DNA of 36,299 nt from Ponticaulis sp. Its GTDB lineage: Bacteria; Pseudomonadota; Alphaproteobacteria; Caulobacterales; Hyphomonadaceae. A program made the translations under genes and the position numbers. A model generated the notes under the pieces. The model saw only the letters and a list, made by a program, of their open reading frames with translations. It was not told where the DNA came from and did not search any database. This document shows, one piece after another, positions 8,493-16,838 of this stretch (the first letter of the stretch is position 1; the number at the start of each line of letters is the position of its first letter). The stretch lies in the NCBI GenBank assembly GCA_002701295.1, contig NZUJ01000104.1, positions 1-36,299 of the forward strand, written 5' to 3'.

Positions 8493-9947
8493 ATGTCTGA
8501 CGCACCCAAGAGTGAACGCAAAACCCTCACCCCGGACCTTGCCATTATCGGTGCCGGATCTGGCGGTTTATCCATCGCATCCGGTGCCGCTCAACTCGGC
8601 CTTGATGTGGTACTGTTTGAAGATGGCGAAATGGGCGGGGACTGCCTGAATACCGGGTGCGTTCCATCCAAGGCGCTGCTGGCAATCGCTCATGCCGCAC
8701 ACGACATCCGGTCCGCCTCTGCTGATTTTGGAATTGAGACTGCACCGCCAGACATCAACTGGGAAAAGGTGAAAGCGAAAGTCAGAGCCGTGATTGAGGA
8801 AATCGCTCCGGTCGACAGTCAGGAACGGTTTGAAGGCCTGGGCGTCACGGTCATCCGAGAGACCGCACAGTTTGCTGATGAGGCAACGCTCGTCTCGAAG
8901 ACCGTCGAGGTAAAGCCGCGCCGTATCGTCATCGCCGCCGGGTCTAAAGCTTTTGTTCCTACCGTCTACGGCCTGGAGACACTACCCTACTGGACCAATG
9001 AAACCATTTTCGACATTCCAGATCGCCCCGATCATCTGATGATCATGGGCGGCGGACCAATCGGGCTGGAGCTGGCGCAGGCGTTTTATCGTCTGGGCTC
9101 AAAGGTCACCGTGATTGAAATGCAGAAGGCGCTCGGTCGGAGCGATCCTGAACATGCCGCCGAAGCCTTAAGAAAGCTTCGTCAGGAGGGCATCACCATT
9201 CTGGAAGGACATGAAGTCGTTGAAGTCAGCGGTACCGATAAAAATCTGACCCTGCGTACAGAAAGTGCAGAAGGCGCGACCTTCATCAAAGGTGATCAGT
9301 TGCTGATCGCGGTCGGTCGCACACCGTCACTCGACAAGCTTAATCTGGATGCCGGTGGCGTGACGCACAACAAACAGGGCATCGTGACCAAAGATAACCT
9401 CCGCTCAGTGTCCAATTCGAGAGTCTGGGCTGTCGGAGATATCGCCGGGCGCGGACAGTTTACGCATCTGGCCGGATGGCATGCGAGTATTTTCGTTCAG
9501 GCCGCGCTGATGAAACTTCCAGCCAAGGCCGTGACGCAACAATTGCCCGCGGTGACATATGTAGACCCGGAAATTGGCCAGATCGGCATGAGTGAAGCCG
9601 AGGCAAAAAAAGCCTATGGCGACGCAATCGAAACCGTAGAATTTCCGTTTTCGGAAATCGACAGAGCCATAACAGACCGTCGGAAAACGGGATCTCTGAA
9701 GCTGTTCATCCGCAAGAATGGCAAGATTGTCGGCGCGTCTATTCTTGGTCAGGGCGGCGGTGACATTTTGCAGATCGTCAGCGTGGCCATGGCGAACAAG
9801 CTGAGCCTTCGTGACCTCACCAAACACATCTCACCCTACCCCACACGCGCAGAAATCGTGAAACGGGCGGCCAGCTCTTATTATTCACCAAAGCTGTTCA
9901 GCCCTCTGGTGAGCAAACTTGTCGGGCTTCTTCAGCGGATTCCTTAA
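8493..9947 (+). CDS. FAD-dependent NAD(P)-disulfide oxidoreductase (MerA/Lpd-like)
   Basis: A 484-residue class I pyridine nucleotide-disulfide oxidoreductase. In order: an FAD-binding Rossmann motif (IIGAGSGGLSIA), the redox-active disulfide in GGDCLNTGCVPSK (Cys51 and Cys56), an NAD(P) Rossmann motif (MIMGGGPIGLELAQAF), the second FAD motif (VWAVGDIAG), and a dimerisation domain. The C-terminal HISPYPTRAE places a Tyr (about residue 449) where lipoamide dehydrogenases have the catalytic His. MerA also has Tyr here. However, the N-terminal metal-binding domain and C-terminal Cys-Cys pair of mercuric reductase are absent and no mer genes are nearby, so mercury reduction is not supported. Its real electron acceptor is unknown. 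Confidence 0.88.
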   Translation: MSDAPKSERKTLTPDLAIIGAGSGGLSIASGAAQLGLDVVLFEDGEMGGDCLNTGCVPSKALLAIAHAAHDIRSASADFGIETAPPDINWEKVKAKVRAVIEEIAPVDSQERFEGLGVTVIRETAQFADEATLVSKTVEVKPRRIVIAAGSKAFVPTVYGLETLPYWTNETIFDIPDRPDHLMIMGGGPIGLELAQAFYRLGSKVTVIEMQKALGRSDPEHAAEALRKLRQEGITILEGHEVVEVSGTDKNLTLRTESAEGATFIKGDQLLIAVGRTPSLDKLNLDAGGVTHNKQGIVTKDNLRSVSNSRVWAVGDIAGRGQFTHLAGWHASIFVQAALMKLPAKAVTQQLPAVTYVDPEIGQIGMSEAEAKKAYGDAIETVEFPFSEIDRAITDRRKTGSLKLFIRKNGKIVGASILGQGGGDILQIVSVAMANKLSLRDLTKHISPYPTRAEIVKRAASSYYSPKLFSPLVSKLVGLLQRIP

Positions 9948-9988
9948 TCACTTGTGAGAATCTTGGACTGTACTAGTTTGCCAGTATT

Positions 9989-11434
9989 ATGGGTGTGTTG
10001 CGTTGGCCTCAGTCAGTTGAGAACTCCAGAACGGCCGCTAAGCGCGGCTGGACCCCCGGGCTATCGTCACGACTCTTCCTTCTGACGATTGTTTTCATCC
10101 TGATCGCAGAAGCCATGATCTTCATTCCGTCGGCTGCGAATTACCGGACCGGATATCTGAACAATCGCGTGGAAATGGCCCAGACAGCGGTGATCGCGCT
10201 GGAAGCGGCTCCGCAGCGACAGGTTTCTGATTCTCTGTCTCTTCAGCTTTTGGAAAACGCCAGAATTATCGCGGTGGCCGCCGGAAGCGAGCGCGGCAAT
10301 GAAATCATTCTAGCGCCAAGCATGGAAATCGATGGGAAAATTGGCGTGGTCGATCTGCGAGAAGAAGATCCGATCGAGCGCCTGTTTCGGGGTCCGGCCA
10401 CGCTGTTCGATGCCGAAACAAAGTTTCTTCGCATCATCCAGACCCCTCGTTTTGAAGGCGATTTCATCGAAGTCGTGGTGGATATCCAGCCGCTGAAAGC
10501 CGGATTGCTCGACTATAGTCTGCGTCTGTTATGGCTGTCGCTGTTTGTTTCGACCTTTGTTGGCATTCTGATCTATCTGACACTGGTTCTGACAGTCGTT
10601 CGACCGATCCGCAGAATTACGCGTTCGATTGAGGGGTTTCGCGACGACCCGCGAAATACGGAAACCCTGATCTTTCCATCCAGCCGTTCTGATGAAATCG
10701 GACGTGCAGAGAACACTCTGTCCGATATGGAAACCACTGTGAAAGCCGCTTTCCGTGAACGTGAACGCATGGCCCAGCTGGGTGAAGCCATGGCGAAGAT
10801 CAATCACGATCTCCGAAACTCGTTATCTGCCGCACAGATCGTTTCTGAAGGTCTGTCGATGAGTGAGGATCCACGTGTACAACGGGCGGTGCCACGCCTG
10901 GAGCGCGCACTGGAACGCGCGACCAAACTTGCCGAAGATACACTACGCTATGGACGGTCCGAAGCGCCCGAACCTGAAATTGACGCTCATAATCTTCATG
11001 AGATTGTTGATGAAGCCATTTCTGAGGGCCTCATCCTGAATGGCGCAGATATCTGCTGCGACAATCAGGTTTCAGATGAGTTGTCAGTCGCTTGCGACGC
11101 CGAACACTTACACCGAATTCTGGTCAATCTGATCCGAAACGCTGTGCAGGCCATCGGGGCACAAAAACTGAGATCGGACACAGGTCGCGTGATCATTTCC
11201 GCTTGCAGGTCAGACGATACAATTGGCGTTTCGATTTCAGATAACGGCCCCGGCATTCCGGATCGGGTTCAGTCCACCCTGTTCCAACCTTTCGGGCCAT
11301 CCCGGTCTTCGGGTGGGTCGGGGCTGGGTCTGGCCATCGCAAAGGAACTGGCTGCTGGCATGAAAGCCCGGCTGGAACTGGTCTCCACCGGGCCGGATGG
11401 CAGCGTGTTTGAACTCACGCTGCCTCAGGTTTGA
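9989..11434 (+). CDS. Membrane sensor histidine kinase without adjacent regulator
   Basis: A 481-residue kinase. TM1 lies at about residues 28-48, a periplasmic sensor region of about 120 residues follows, TM2 is about 176-204, and then HAMP (RPIRRITRSIEGFRDDP). The phospho-acceptor is His273 in KINHDLRNSLSAAQ. The ATPase domain shows the N-box LVNLIRNAVQAI, G1 SDNGPGIP and G2 GGSGLGLAIAKELA. No response regulator gene is beside it, so the partner must be elsewhere. There is no clear ribosome-binding site before the ATG, and a TATTAT overlaps it, so the exact start is uncertain. It follows the flavin reductase by 41 bp and ends 8 bp from the convergent ggt gene. Confidence 0.9.
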   Translation: MGVLRWPQSVENSRTAAKRGWTPGLSSRLFLLTIVFILIAEAMIFIPSAANYRTGYLNNRVEMAQTAVIALEAAPQRQVSDSLSLQLLENARIIAVAAGSERGNEIILAPSMEIDGKIGVVDLREEDPIERLFRGPATLFDAETKFLRIIQTPRFEGDFIEVVVDIQPLKAGLLDYSLRLLWLSLFVSTFVGILIYLTLVLTVVRPIRRITRSIEGFRDDPRNTETLIFPSSRSDEIGRAENTLSDMETTVKAAFRERERMAQLGEAMAKINHDLRNSLSAAQIVSEGLSMSEDPRVQRAVPRLERALERATKLAEDTLRYGRSEAPEPEIDAHNLHEIVDEAISEGLILNGADICCDNQVSDELSVACDAEHLHRILVNLIRNAVQAIGAQKLRSDTGRVIISACRSDDTIGVSISDNGPGIPDRVQSTLFQPFGPSRSSGGSGLGLAIAKELAAGMKARLELVSTGPDGSVFELTLPQV

Positions 11435-11442
11435 TCCATTCG

Positions 11443-13224
11443 CTAGTCGCGGCTGGCGGGCAGCGCCACACCTTCACGACGCGGATCTGCGCCGCCTTCA
11501 AGGCCGTCTTCACGAACCACGATCACATGCAGACCAGAGCCCTCGCCTGAACCTTCAGCAACATCATAGCCAAGGCCTGACAGCATATCAGCGACTTCCT
11601 GACCGATGCCTCGTGAAGTTTCGATACCAACCGTATCGCCACGCGCAATGATGTTCGGGAAGCTGACCGCTTCTTGCGCCGTTAGCCCCCAGTCGAGCAC
11701 ACCTGCAAGGGTTTTGGAGACATAGGCGATGATGGAATTGCCGCCCGGTGAGCCCGTCACCATGAAGAGGTCTCCCTCGTTGTCGAACACGATGGTCGGC
11801 GACATGGATGACCGCGGGCGTTTCTCAGACGCTGGGGCATTGGCCACCAGCTTGCCGTTGATTTCCGGATTACGGGAGAAGTCAGTCAACTCATTGTTGA
11901 GCAAGAAGCCAGATGCCCAGCGGGAGGACCCGAAGGCAGCTTCGACCGTGGCCGTCATAGACACCGCATTGCCATAGGTGTCGATGATCGAGACATGTGT
12001 GGTGCCGGGTTGATGCTCTGTCATGTCACGGCCCCACATATCAATCATGGGCTCGCCGCGCAGAACTTCGCCCGGATCGCCCGGATACACAGGCTCATCT
12101 GAGGCAAAGCGGTCTTCTGCCCGCACATCGAGATAAACCGGATCGATCAGATCTTCAGTCGGAACCGTGACAAAATCGGCATCGGCAACGTAGTGGTCTC
12201 GGTCGGCATAAGACAGACGTTGTGCGTCGACCAGAGCCACAATTTTTGCATCCTGATCCGCATCTGGCGTTTCAGCGATGAACCGCTCGTAAAAGCCCAT
12301 AATGGCATTCTGGGTTACACCGCCGGATGATGGAGGCGGCGCAGAACAAATCCGGTGATCAAGATGAACACCGCAAACGGCTTCGCGCACGACGACTTCG
12401 TAATCAGCCAGATCTTCCAGCGTCATTGGAGCGCCGTTCTCGCCTTCATTTACGGCGGCAACAATACTTTCAGCGATCGGGCCGGAATAGAAGACGCTCG
12501 CCCCGTTTTCTGCGACTGCCGTCAGCGTTGCGGCATAATCCGGATTATCGCGGAGAAAGCCTGCCGCGAGCGGTTCGCCGTCTGGATAGAAATAGGGTGC
12601 CGTGTCCGGATTATCGTCCAGTTGGATGAAGCTCCGCAGGCGGTCGCCAGCCAGGGTTTCAGCGAGACGCGGGCTGACCTCGAAACCATCGGTTGCCAGA
12701 CTGATCGCATCTGAAAACAGAGACGACCATTCCGATTTGCCGAAAAGCTCATGGGCTTTCTCGTAGAGCGCGATCTGGCCTGGAACGCCAACCGAATAGC
12801 CACTCTGCCAGGCAGAAATGAAGTCGCGGACTTCGCCGTCTTCAGTCTTGAACCAATCAGGTGTCGCTGCTTTGGGCGCTTTCTCCCGACCATCGATCAC
12901 CGAGACCTCGCCGCTTTCACGGTCATAAACCACCATGAAGGCACCGCCGCCAATGCCGGAGCTTTGTGGCTCTACAAGGCCAAGCACAGAATGCACAGCG
13001 ATTGCTGCATCAACGGCGTGCCCGCCCTCGCGCAATACTCGGAGGCCCGCTTCCACCGCACGTGGATCAGCCGCAGCGACCATTCCACCATACGACCAGT
13101 CGGACGCCGCGGCCGTCTCTGTAGCTTCCGGCTCTGGTGTTGGGGTTGGCGTCGGCTCCGGCGTTTCAGGTGTGCAGGCAACGAGTGAAACCGTAAGCGA
13201 TGCGAGAACAAGTTTTCGGATCAT
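11443..13224 (-). CDS. ggt: Gamma-glutamyltransferase, lipoprotein form
   Basis: An N-terminal-nucleophile hydrolase that cleaves glutathione and other gamma-glutamyl compounds in the periplasm. I chose the ATG at 13224 (the frame is open to 13260) because it gives MIRKLVLASLTVSLVAC, a lipoprotein signal with lipobox LVAC (Cys17), and AAGGA lies 9 nt upstream. A Pro/Thr/Glu-rich linker follows. Family signatures are SSGIGGGAFMVVYD, DGREKAP, the autocleavage/nucleophile Thr at the start of TTHVSIIDTYGNAVSMT, RPRSSMSPTIVF and GSPGG. Large and small subunits should form at that Thr (about residue 408). It is divergent from the S58 peptidase and convergent with the kinase gene. Confidence 0.93.
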   Translation of the reverse strand: MIRKLVLASLTVSLVACTPETPEPTPTPTPEPEATETAAASDWSYGGMVAAADPRAVEAGLRVLREGGHAVDAAIAVHSVLGLVEPQSSGIGGGAFMVVYDRESGEVSVIDGREKAPKAATPDWFKTEDGEVRDFISAWQSGYSVGVPGQIALYEKAHELFGKSEWSSLFSDAISLATDGFEVSPRLAETLAGDRLRSFIQLDDNPDTAPYFYPDGEPLAAGFLRDNPDYAATLTAVAENGASVFYSGPIAESIVAAVNEGENGAPMTLEDLADYEVVVREAVCGVHLDHRICSAPPPSSGGVTQNAIMGFYERFIAETPDADQDAKIVALVDAQRLSYADRDHYVADADFVTVPTEDLIDPVYLDVRAEDRFASDEPVYPGDPGEVLRGEPMIDMWGRDMTEHQPGTTHVSIIDTYGNAVSMTATVEAAFGSSRWASGFLLNNELTDFSRNPEINGKLVANAPASEKRPRSSMSPTIVFDNEGDLFMVTGSPGGNSIIAYVSKTLAGVLDWGLTAQEAVSFPNIIARGDTVGIETSRGIGQEVADMLSGLGYDVAEGSGEGSGLHVIVVREDGLEGGADPRREGVALPASRD

Positions 13225-13291
13225 GTGAATTGGTCCTTGGCGTAAATCTTCGCGCAACATACACCTTGAGAAGAGTTGAGAAAGGCAGGTA

Positions 13292-14293
13292 ATGGCAAAA
13301 CCGGGATTACGAAATCTGATAACAGATGTCGCCGGACTAAAAGTCGGTCATGCTGAAGATATGGGCGTTTCAACCGGGTGCACGGTGATTCTCCCTGAAC
13401 GTCGCGCGGTTTGCGCTGTTCATGTTGCAGGTGGCGGGCCGGGAACGCGCGAAACCGATGCTCTGAAAGCCGGCACGCTGGTTGATGAAGTCGATGCTAT
13501 CGTTCTGTCTGGCGGGTCTGTCTATGGACTTGCCGCTGCAGACGGAGTGGCTGCTGAACTCGGCGCGCTTGGGCGCGGCTTTGCCATGCGAGAGCAAGCG
13601 GGTGTACCGGTCAGCCCCGTTGTTCCATCAGCGATTCTCTATGACCTCGCCAATGGCGGAGACAAAACCTGGGGCCGGGAACCACCTTATAATGCACTCG
13701 GCCGGAAAGCCGTTCTTGCGGCATCTGAAGCATGCGAGATCGGTCGGGTCGGTGCAGGTACTGGCGCCATAGCAGGTCAGGCGCAGGGCGGCACCGGTTC
13801 GGCGAGTAGTGTCACGGATGATGGCTATACAGTCGGCGCGCTTGTTGCCGTGAACTCGTTCGGCTCTGTCCGTGTGCCCGGCAGCGATGCATTCTGGGCC
13901 GCCCCCTATGAAATCGACCAGGAGTTTGGCGGCATCCCCTTTCCGTCCGGTGCGCAATTTGATCCTGAGGATTGGGGCGCGGCGAAGCTGAATCCCTCGC
14001 CACGAGAGAATACCACCATTGCCTGCATCGCCACCGATGCCGCCCTCACGCCTTCGGAAACGCAGCGCCTGGCCGATATGGCGATTGCCGGTATGGCCCG
14101 TGCGATCCGCCCCGTATTTGCGCCTTTTGATGGGGATGTGGTGTTTGCGCTGGCGACCGGCGACAAGCCTGTGACAGACCCTCGCCCGCTCTTGCTGGCC
14201 CGCCTCGGTGACCTCGCGGCCTCAACGCTCTCGCGAGCAATAGCGCGGGGCGTTTATGCGGCTGGAGCGGCTAGTTCGTCTCAGCTGAGCTAA
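13292..14293 (+). CDS. P1/S58-family self-processing peptidase (DmpA/NylC-like)
   Basis: A 333-residue Ntn-type hydrolase of the DmpA/NylC/Rv1333 group. These cut aminoacyl-amide, beta-peptide or oligomeric amide bonds after autocleavage. Visible features are GLRNLITDVAGLKVGHAED at the N-terminus, HVAGGGPGTRETD, VLSGGSVYGLAAADGV, GAGTGAIAGQAQGGTGSAS and VGALVAVNSFG. The ENTTIACIATDA stretch is also present, in which Asn240-Thr241 matches the autocleavage/nucleophile site known for NylC and Rv1333. No signal peptide is seen, so it is cytoplasmic. It has an AGGCAGG ribosome-binding site and is divergent from ggt (67 bp). Its last 23 bp overlap the convergent lipoprotein gene. The substrate is not predictable. 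Confidence 0.88.
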   Translation: MAKPGLRNLITDVAGLKVGHAEDMGVSTGCTVILPERRAVCAVHVAGGGPGTRETDALKAGTLVDEVDAIVLSGGSVYGLAAADGVAAELGALGRGFAMREQAGVPVSPVVPSAILYDLANGGDKTWGREPPYNALGRKAVLAASEACEIGRVGAGTGAIAGQAQGGTGSASSVTDDGYTVGALVAVNSFGSVRVPGSDAFWAAPYEIDQEFGGIPFPSGAQFDPEDWGAAKLNPSPRENTTIACIATDAALTPSETQRLADMAIAGMARAIRPVFAPFDGDVVFALATGDKPVTDPRPLLLARLGDLAASTLSRAIARGVYAAGAASSSQLS

Positions 14294-14810
14294 TGTCGTC
14301 TACGGCAGGTTCGGATGATGAGCTTACCACCTCAACAACGGGTGCAAAATCACAGGGAATTCCGTCTGCCAAGCCAATAAGATAAGCCCGGCGCGTTATA
14401 CCGCGCTCAATGGCTCTCAGGAGCTTTCGGTCTTTCTCATCATCATTCATGAGGGTTCTTTTGACCTGAATGACCGGTCGCACATATCCGGTGGCCGTAT
14501 CAATTACAAAATCGCGGCCATACGTACCGATACGGTCCATAATCGAAGGGTCATCCGTGTCAGCCGGACTGTCTGTTGCCGGCCCGCCAAGAGCGGTATA
14601 CAGACGCGTCAATTCATCCAGAATGGCGAGGCAGCGCGCATCGCCCTCGTCCACTGGCGGCCGGTAAAGACTTGGGACATCATCAGCCGTGATTGAGGGG
14701 CGGTCATCTTCCCCCAGTATGCCGCCTGATGCGTCATGCAGTTCAGAGGTCGTGCAGGCGCACAGACCAATCAGACCGGCAAAAACACTCAGATATTTAC
14801 AATTCCGCAT
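14271..14810 (-). CDS. Small hypothetical lipoprotein
   Basis: A 179-residue product when started at the ATG at 14810. The frame is open to 14870, but GGGAGG lies five bases before 14810, and this start yields MRNCKYLSVFAGLIGLCAC, a lipoprotein signal with lipobox L-C-A-C (Cys19). The mature part is acidic, with an Asp/Pro-rich segment, RCLAILDELTRLYTALGG, then an amphipathic region with KRTLMNDDEKDRKLLRAIERGI, and ends in a Ser/Glu-rich tail. I do not recognise the family. It sits alone between the convergent S58 peptidase (23-bp overlap of the 3' ends) and the divergent tRNA-Arg. Confidence 0.7.
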   Translation of the reverse strand: MRNCKYLSVFAGLIGLCACTTSELHDASGGILGEDDRPSITADDVPSLYRPPVDEGDARCLAILDELTRLYTALGGPATDSPADTDDPSIMDRIGTYGRDFVIDTATGYVRPVIQVKRTLMNDDEKDRKLLRAIERGITRRAYLIGLADGIPCDFAPVVEVVSSSSEPAVDDISSAETN

Positions 14811-14907
14811 CACATCCTCCCGGACATGTTTCTTGCCGTATTGTGGTATTCTCAACATCAGGCTCGTCAAGCGGGAAATGCACGGTGAATTTTCATAAAA
14901 TCAGGTC

Positions 14908-14936
14908 TTGCCTTGGGTGTGACCCGAGGTTATACA
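14908..14936 (+). promoter_or_regulatory. Promoter of tRNA-Arg
   Basis: TTGCCT (14908-14913) and TATACA (14931-14936) are separated by 17 bases, placing the transcription start about 12 bases before the tRNA 5' end. The spacing and location are right for a tRNA promoter. Confidence 0.7.
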
Positions 14937-14954
14937 CCGCCCTCTTCTCCGCGC

Positions 14955-15031
14955 GGACTGGTAGCTCAGTTGGATAGAGTACTTGGCTACGAACCAAGGG
15001 GTCGGGGGTTCGAATCCTCCCCAGTCCGCCA
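14955..15031 (+). tRNA. tRNA-Arg(ACG)
   Basis: A 77-nt cloverleaf read by eye. Acceptor stem GGACTGG pairs with CCAGTCC, followed by discriminator G and an encoded CCA. The D-stem is GCTC/GAGT with one G-U pair. Anticodon stem CTTGG/CCAAG encloses loop CTACGAA with anticodon ACG (wobble A expected to become inosine). The T-arm is GGGGG-TTCGAAT-CCTCC. It has its own promoter and terminator. The 3' side leads directly into the remnant of a serine recombinase element. Confidence 0.96.
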
Positions 15032-15077
15032 TTGAAGTTTCCTGACATTGGAATACCCCTTCTGTATTTGCAGATTG

Positions 15078-15098
15078 CCCGCCGTCTCGCGGGTTTTT
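15078..15098 (+). terminator. Rho-independent terminator after tRNA-Arg
   Basis: CCCGC (15078-15082), a six-base loop CGTCTC, GCGGG (15089-15093), then TTTTT. This is 47 bases after the tRNA, on the same strand. Confidence 0.75.
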
Positions 15099-15195
15099 CA
15101 CGTTTTGCCGCGTCTCTATTTTTCTGAAATGCCGGAAATCTGCGCCAAAAATCAGAGAAATCTCTGACCGGCAATTTTGAAGACCCCTTCCCGAT

Positions 15196-15224
15196 TTCCC
15201 TGTTTTTGCAAAATTTACAGGGAA
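15196..15224. repeat. Inverted repeat TTCCCTGT...ACAGGGAA
   Basis: TTCCCTGT and ACAGGGAA form a perfect 8-bp inverted repeat around TTTTGCAAAATTT, which has its own inner symmetry. This is the same CAGGGAA word that recurs in the direct array at 15291-15365, so it probably belongs to the same recognition region. It lies in the 338-base gene-free stretch between the tRNA and the recombinase remnant. Confidence 0.65.
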
Positions 15225-15290
15225 TTTTGATGCGCCAAGGCTGAAGGCGCCCGAAAACACGGGCGAATTTGAGATTTTCCGAAATCAGGA

Positions 15291-15365
15291 ACAGGGAATT
15301 CGATTTCTGAAAACAGGGAAAGTGAGAAAACTTATCAGGGATTTTCGCAGGCCGATCAGCGATTT
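15291..15365. repeat. 22-bp-spaced CAGGGA direct-repeat array
   Basis: CAGGGAA at 15292, CAGGGAA at 15314 and CAGGGAT at 15336 sit exactly 22 bp apart, with a weaker CAGCGAT at 15357. Each unit is (A/T)CAGGGA(A/T) followed by an AT-leaning filler. The array abuts the 3' end of the serine recombinase remnant. Even helical spacing suggests a protein-binding (iteron-like) array or element terminus. The remainder of the 15032-15369 gap holds the tRNA terminator and the inverted repeat at 15196-15224, and I see no gene in it. Confidence 0.6.
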
Positions 15366-15369
15366 GATA

Positions 15370-16740
15370 TCAGATCTGGCTGCAGATAAAGCGCTCCTGC
15401 GCTTTCCATTCCATCGGAATGTCCGCCTTCATCAATCTGTCGAGCGTCAGCTCCGTTGGTTGTTCGCGTTGAAGGATCATTTCAACGAGGTTCGGGGAAA
15501 TGAATGCGAGTTGCAACAGGCGACGAACATTCGTTTTATCCGTGCCATCACGCTTTGCGATGTCGATGATCATTTCACCTGCCTTGACCGCATCGAGATA
15601 GTGATGGGCTTTGGCAATTGCCCTGATCAGAACGGGATCCGGTTTTGTCTTTTGACCGCCATAGATGATCCGCGCTTCATTACCGCGCCTGCGAAGCTGA
15701 TAAGGCTCACTGAATTGAGTGGGGACCGATTCATCAACGACAAAATCTCCGAAACAATCCTGAAGGTTTTCCAGGCGCAAACTAAATTTGGCTTCGCTCT
15801 GCCCGAGCTCGAGTCTATCGATCATGTCGAGCAAAACACTTTGGGCGAGTTCGGATTCCCCGTCTCGCAGACGCACATAGGTCCTGATCCACCTCCTCAC
15901 CGCATCAGAAGCGAACCTTTCAAAATTGGGCGCAGGCAGTTTCCAGTCGAGGCGATCAGACGCGTCTTTGGTTTTGCTTTTCGTCACATAGTACCGATAA
16001 CGAACCTGCCCCTTTTTTGTATGGCTTGGCGTCAGCCTCATTCCGCAGGCCGAGAAAAGCTTACCGGCTAGCGGCGAAGGACCGGTCTTTGCTGCACTCC
16101 CTCGTTGCCTTGCTGCGCCGTCGCGCAGCCTTGCCTGAGCCTTGTTCCAGATCTCCGCGTCTATGATTGCCGAATGCTGTCCCTGGTAGAGCTTATCCTT
16201 GTGCCTGATCTTTCCGAGATAGATGGGGTTTGTGAGGATCTTATGGATATAGCCGCGCGAGAAGGGCTTTCCACCCTGCACTCGCCCTGAACTGAACTCG
16301 CGGCATCTCGATCGATAGCCGAGCTTGAGAGCTGCACCTTCAACTTTCGTCGTGCACCCAAGATCGAGATAGAGTGAGAAAAGCTCGCGGACGATCACCG
16401 CTTCATTGTCGTCAATCAACAGACTCTGTGTTTTGGGGTCGGGATGACGACGGTATCCAAAAGGCTCGAGCCCTCCCATCCACATGCCCTTGCGCTTGGA
16501 AGCAGCGAACTTGTCGCGAATACGTTCTGCAGTCACCTCGCGCTCGAACTGCGCGAATGAGAGCAGGACATTGAGAGTCAAACGCCCCATACTTGTTGAT
16601 GTATTGAAGCTTTGCGTGACCGAGACGAAGGAACATCCTGACTGATCGAAATCGCTTCCAATTCTTCGACACGTCAGTGCTGAGCTGAAAAGCTCGCAAA
16701 GAAGCCTTTTCTTCAGTTCAGAGACAGAATTGCCGGACAA
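15370..16740 (-). pseudogene. Large serine recombinase, N-terminally truncated remnant
   Basis: A 456-residue open frame. It begins in the middle of the resolvase domain: SFVSVTQSFNTSTSMGRLTL, then LSFAQFEREVTAERIRDKFA and KGMWMGGLEPFGY. It continues through the recombinase domain (FSRGYIHKILTNPIYLGKIR, with a HKDKLYQGQH segment) and a reduced zinc-ribbon-like GKLFSACGMRLTPSHTKKGQ followed by RYRYYV. The roughly 90-100 N-terminal residues that would carry the catalytic serine and the Y-x-R-x-S motif are absent. Residues 1-30 show no family similarity and the C-terminal tail (FICSQI) also looks altered. It should be inactive. It lies next to tRNA-Arg, pointing to an old integration. Its 5' region shares 23 bp with the amidohydrolase gene. 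Confidence 0.8.
16684..16706. repeat. 23-bp direct repeat, copy 1
   Basis: A 23-base sequence starting GCTGAAAAGC and ending AAAGAAGCC is identical to 19185-19207 and in the same orientation. This copy is in the non-homologous N-terminal part of the recombinase remnant. The flanks do not match. Confidence 0.75.
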
Positions 16741-16823
16741 TCGGGCGACTTAGCCATGAAATAAAGCGCTGGCATCGCGCCCGAGTGCGTTTGACAAAAA
16801 TATTTTGTTATTTCTCAAAAAAT

Positions 16824-16836
16824 GAATACGCTATTC
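16824..16836. promoter_or_regulatory. GAAT-N5-ATTC palindrome before the first Lrp gene
   Basis: GAATACGCTATTC, symmetric in its outer four bases, sits just upstream of the Lrp start codon. The same architecture recurs at 29992-30004 upstream of the TonB receptor. A role as an Lrp-type operator is inference. Confidence 0.35.
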
Positions 16837-16838
16837 TC

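Noticed and set aside
8493-9947. Mercuric reductase (merA) call
   Set aside because: No N-terminal metal-binding domain, no C-terminal Cys pair, no mer genes nearby; only the core reductase fold is shared.
9984-9989. TATTAT as -10 of the histidine kinase gene
   Set aside because: It overlaps the ATG and its -35 partner (TTGGAC) is weak; transcription would start inside the gene, so a separate promoter is not supported.
15322-16071. 249-codon plus-strand open frame
   Set aside because: It is antisense to the recombinase remnant, has no family features, and lies over a frame with clear recombinase motifs.
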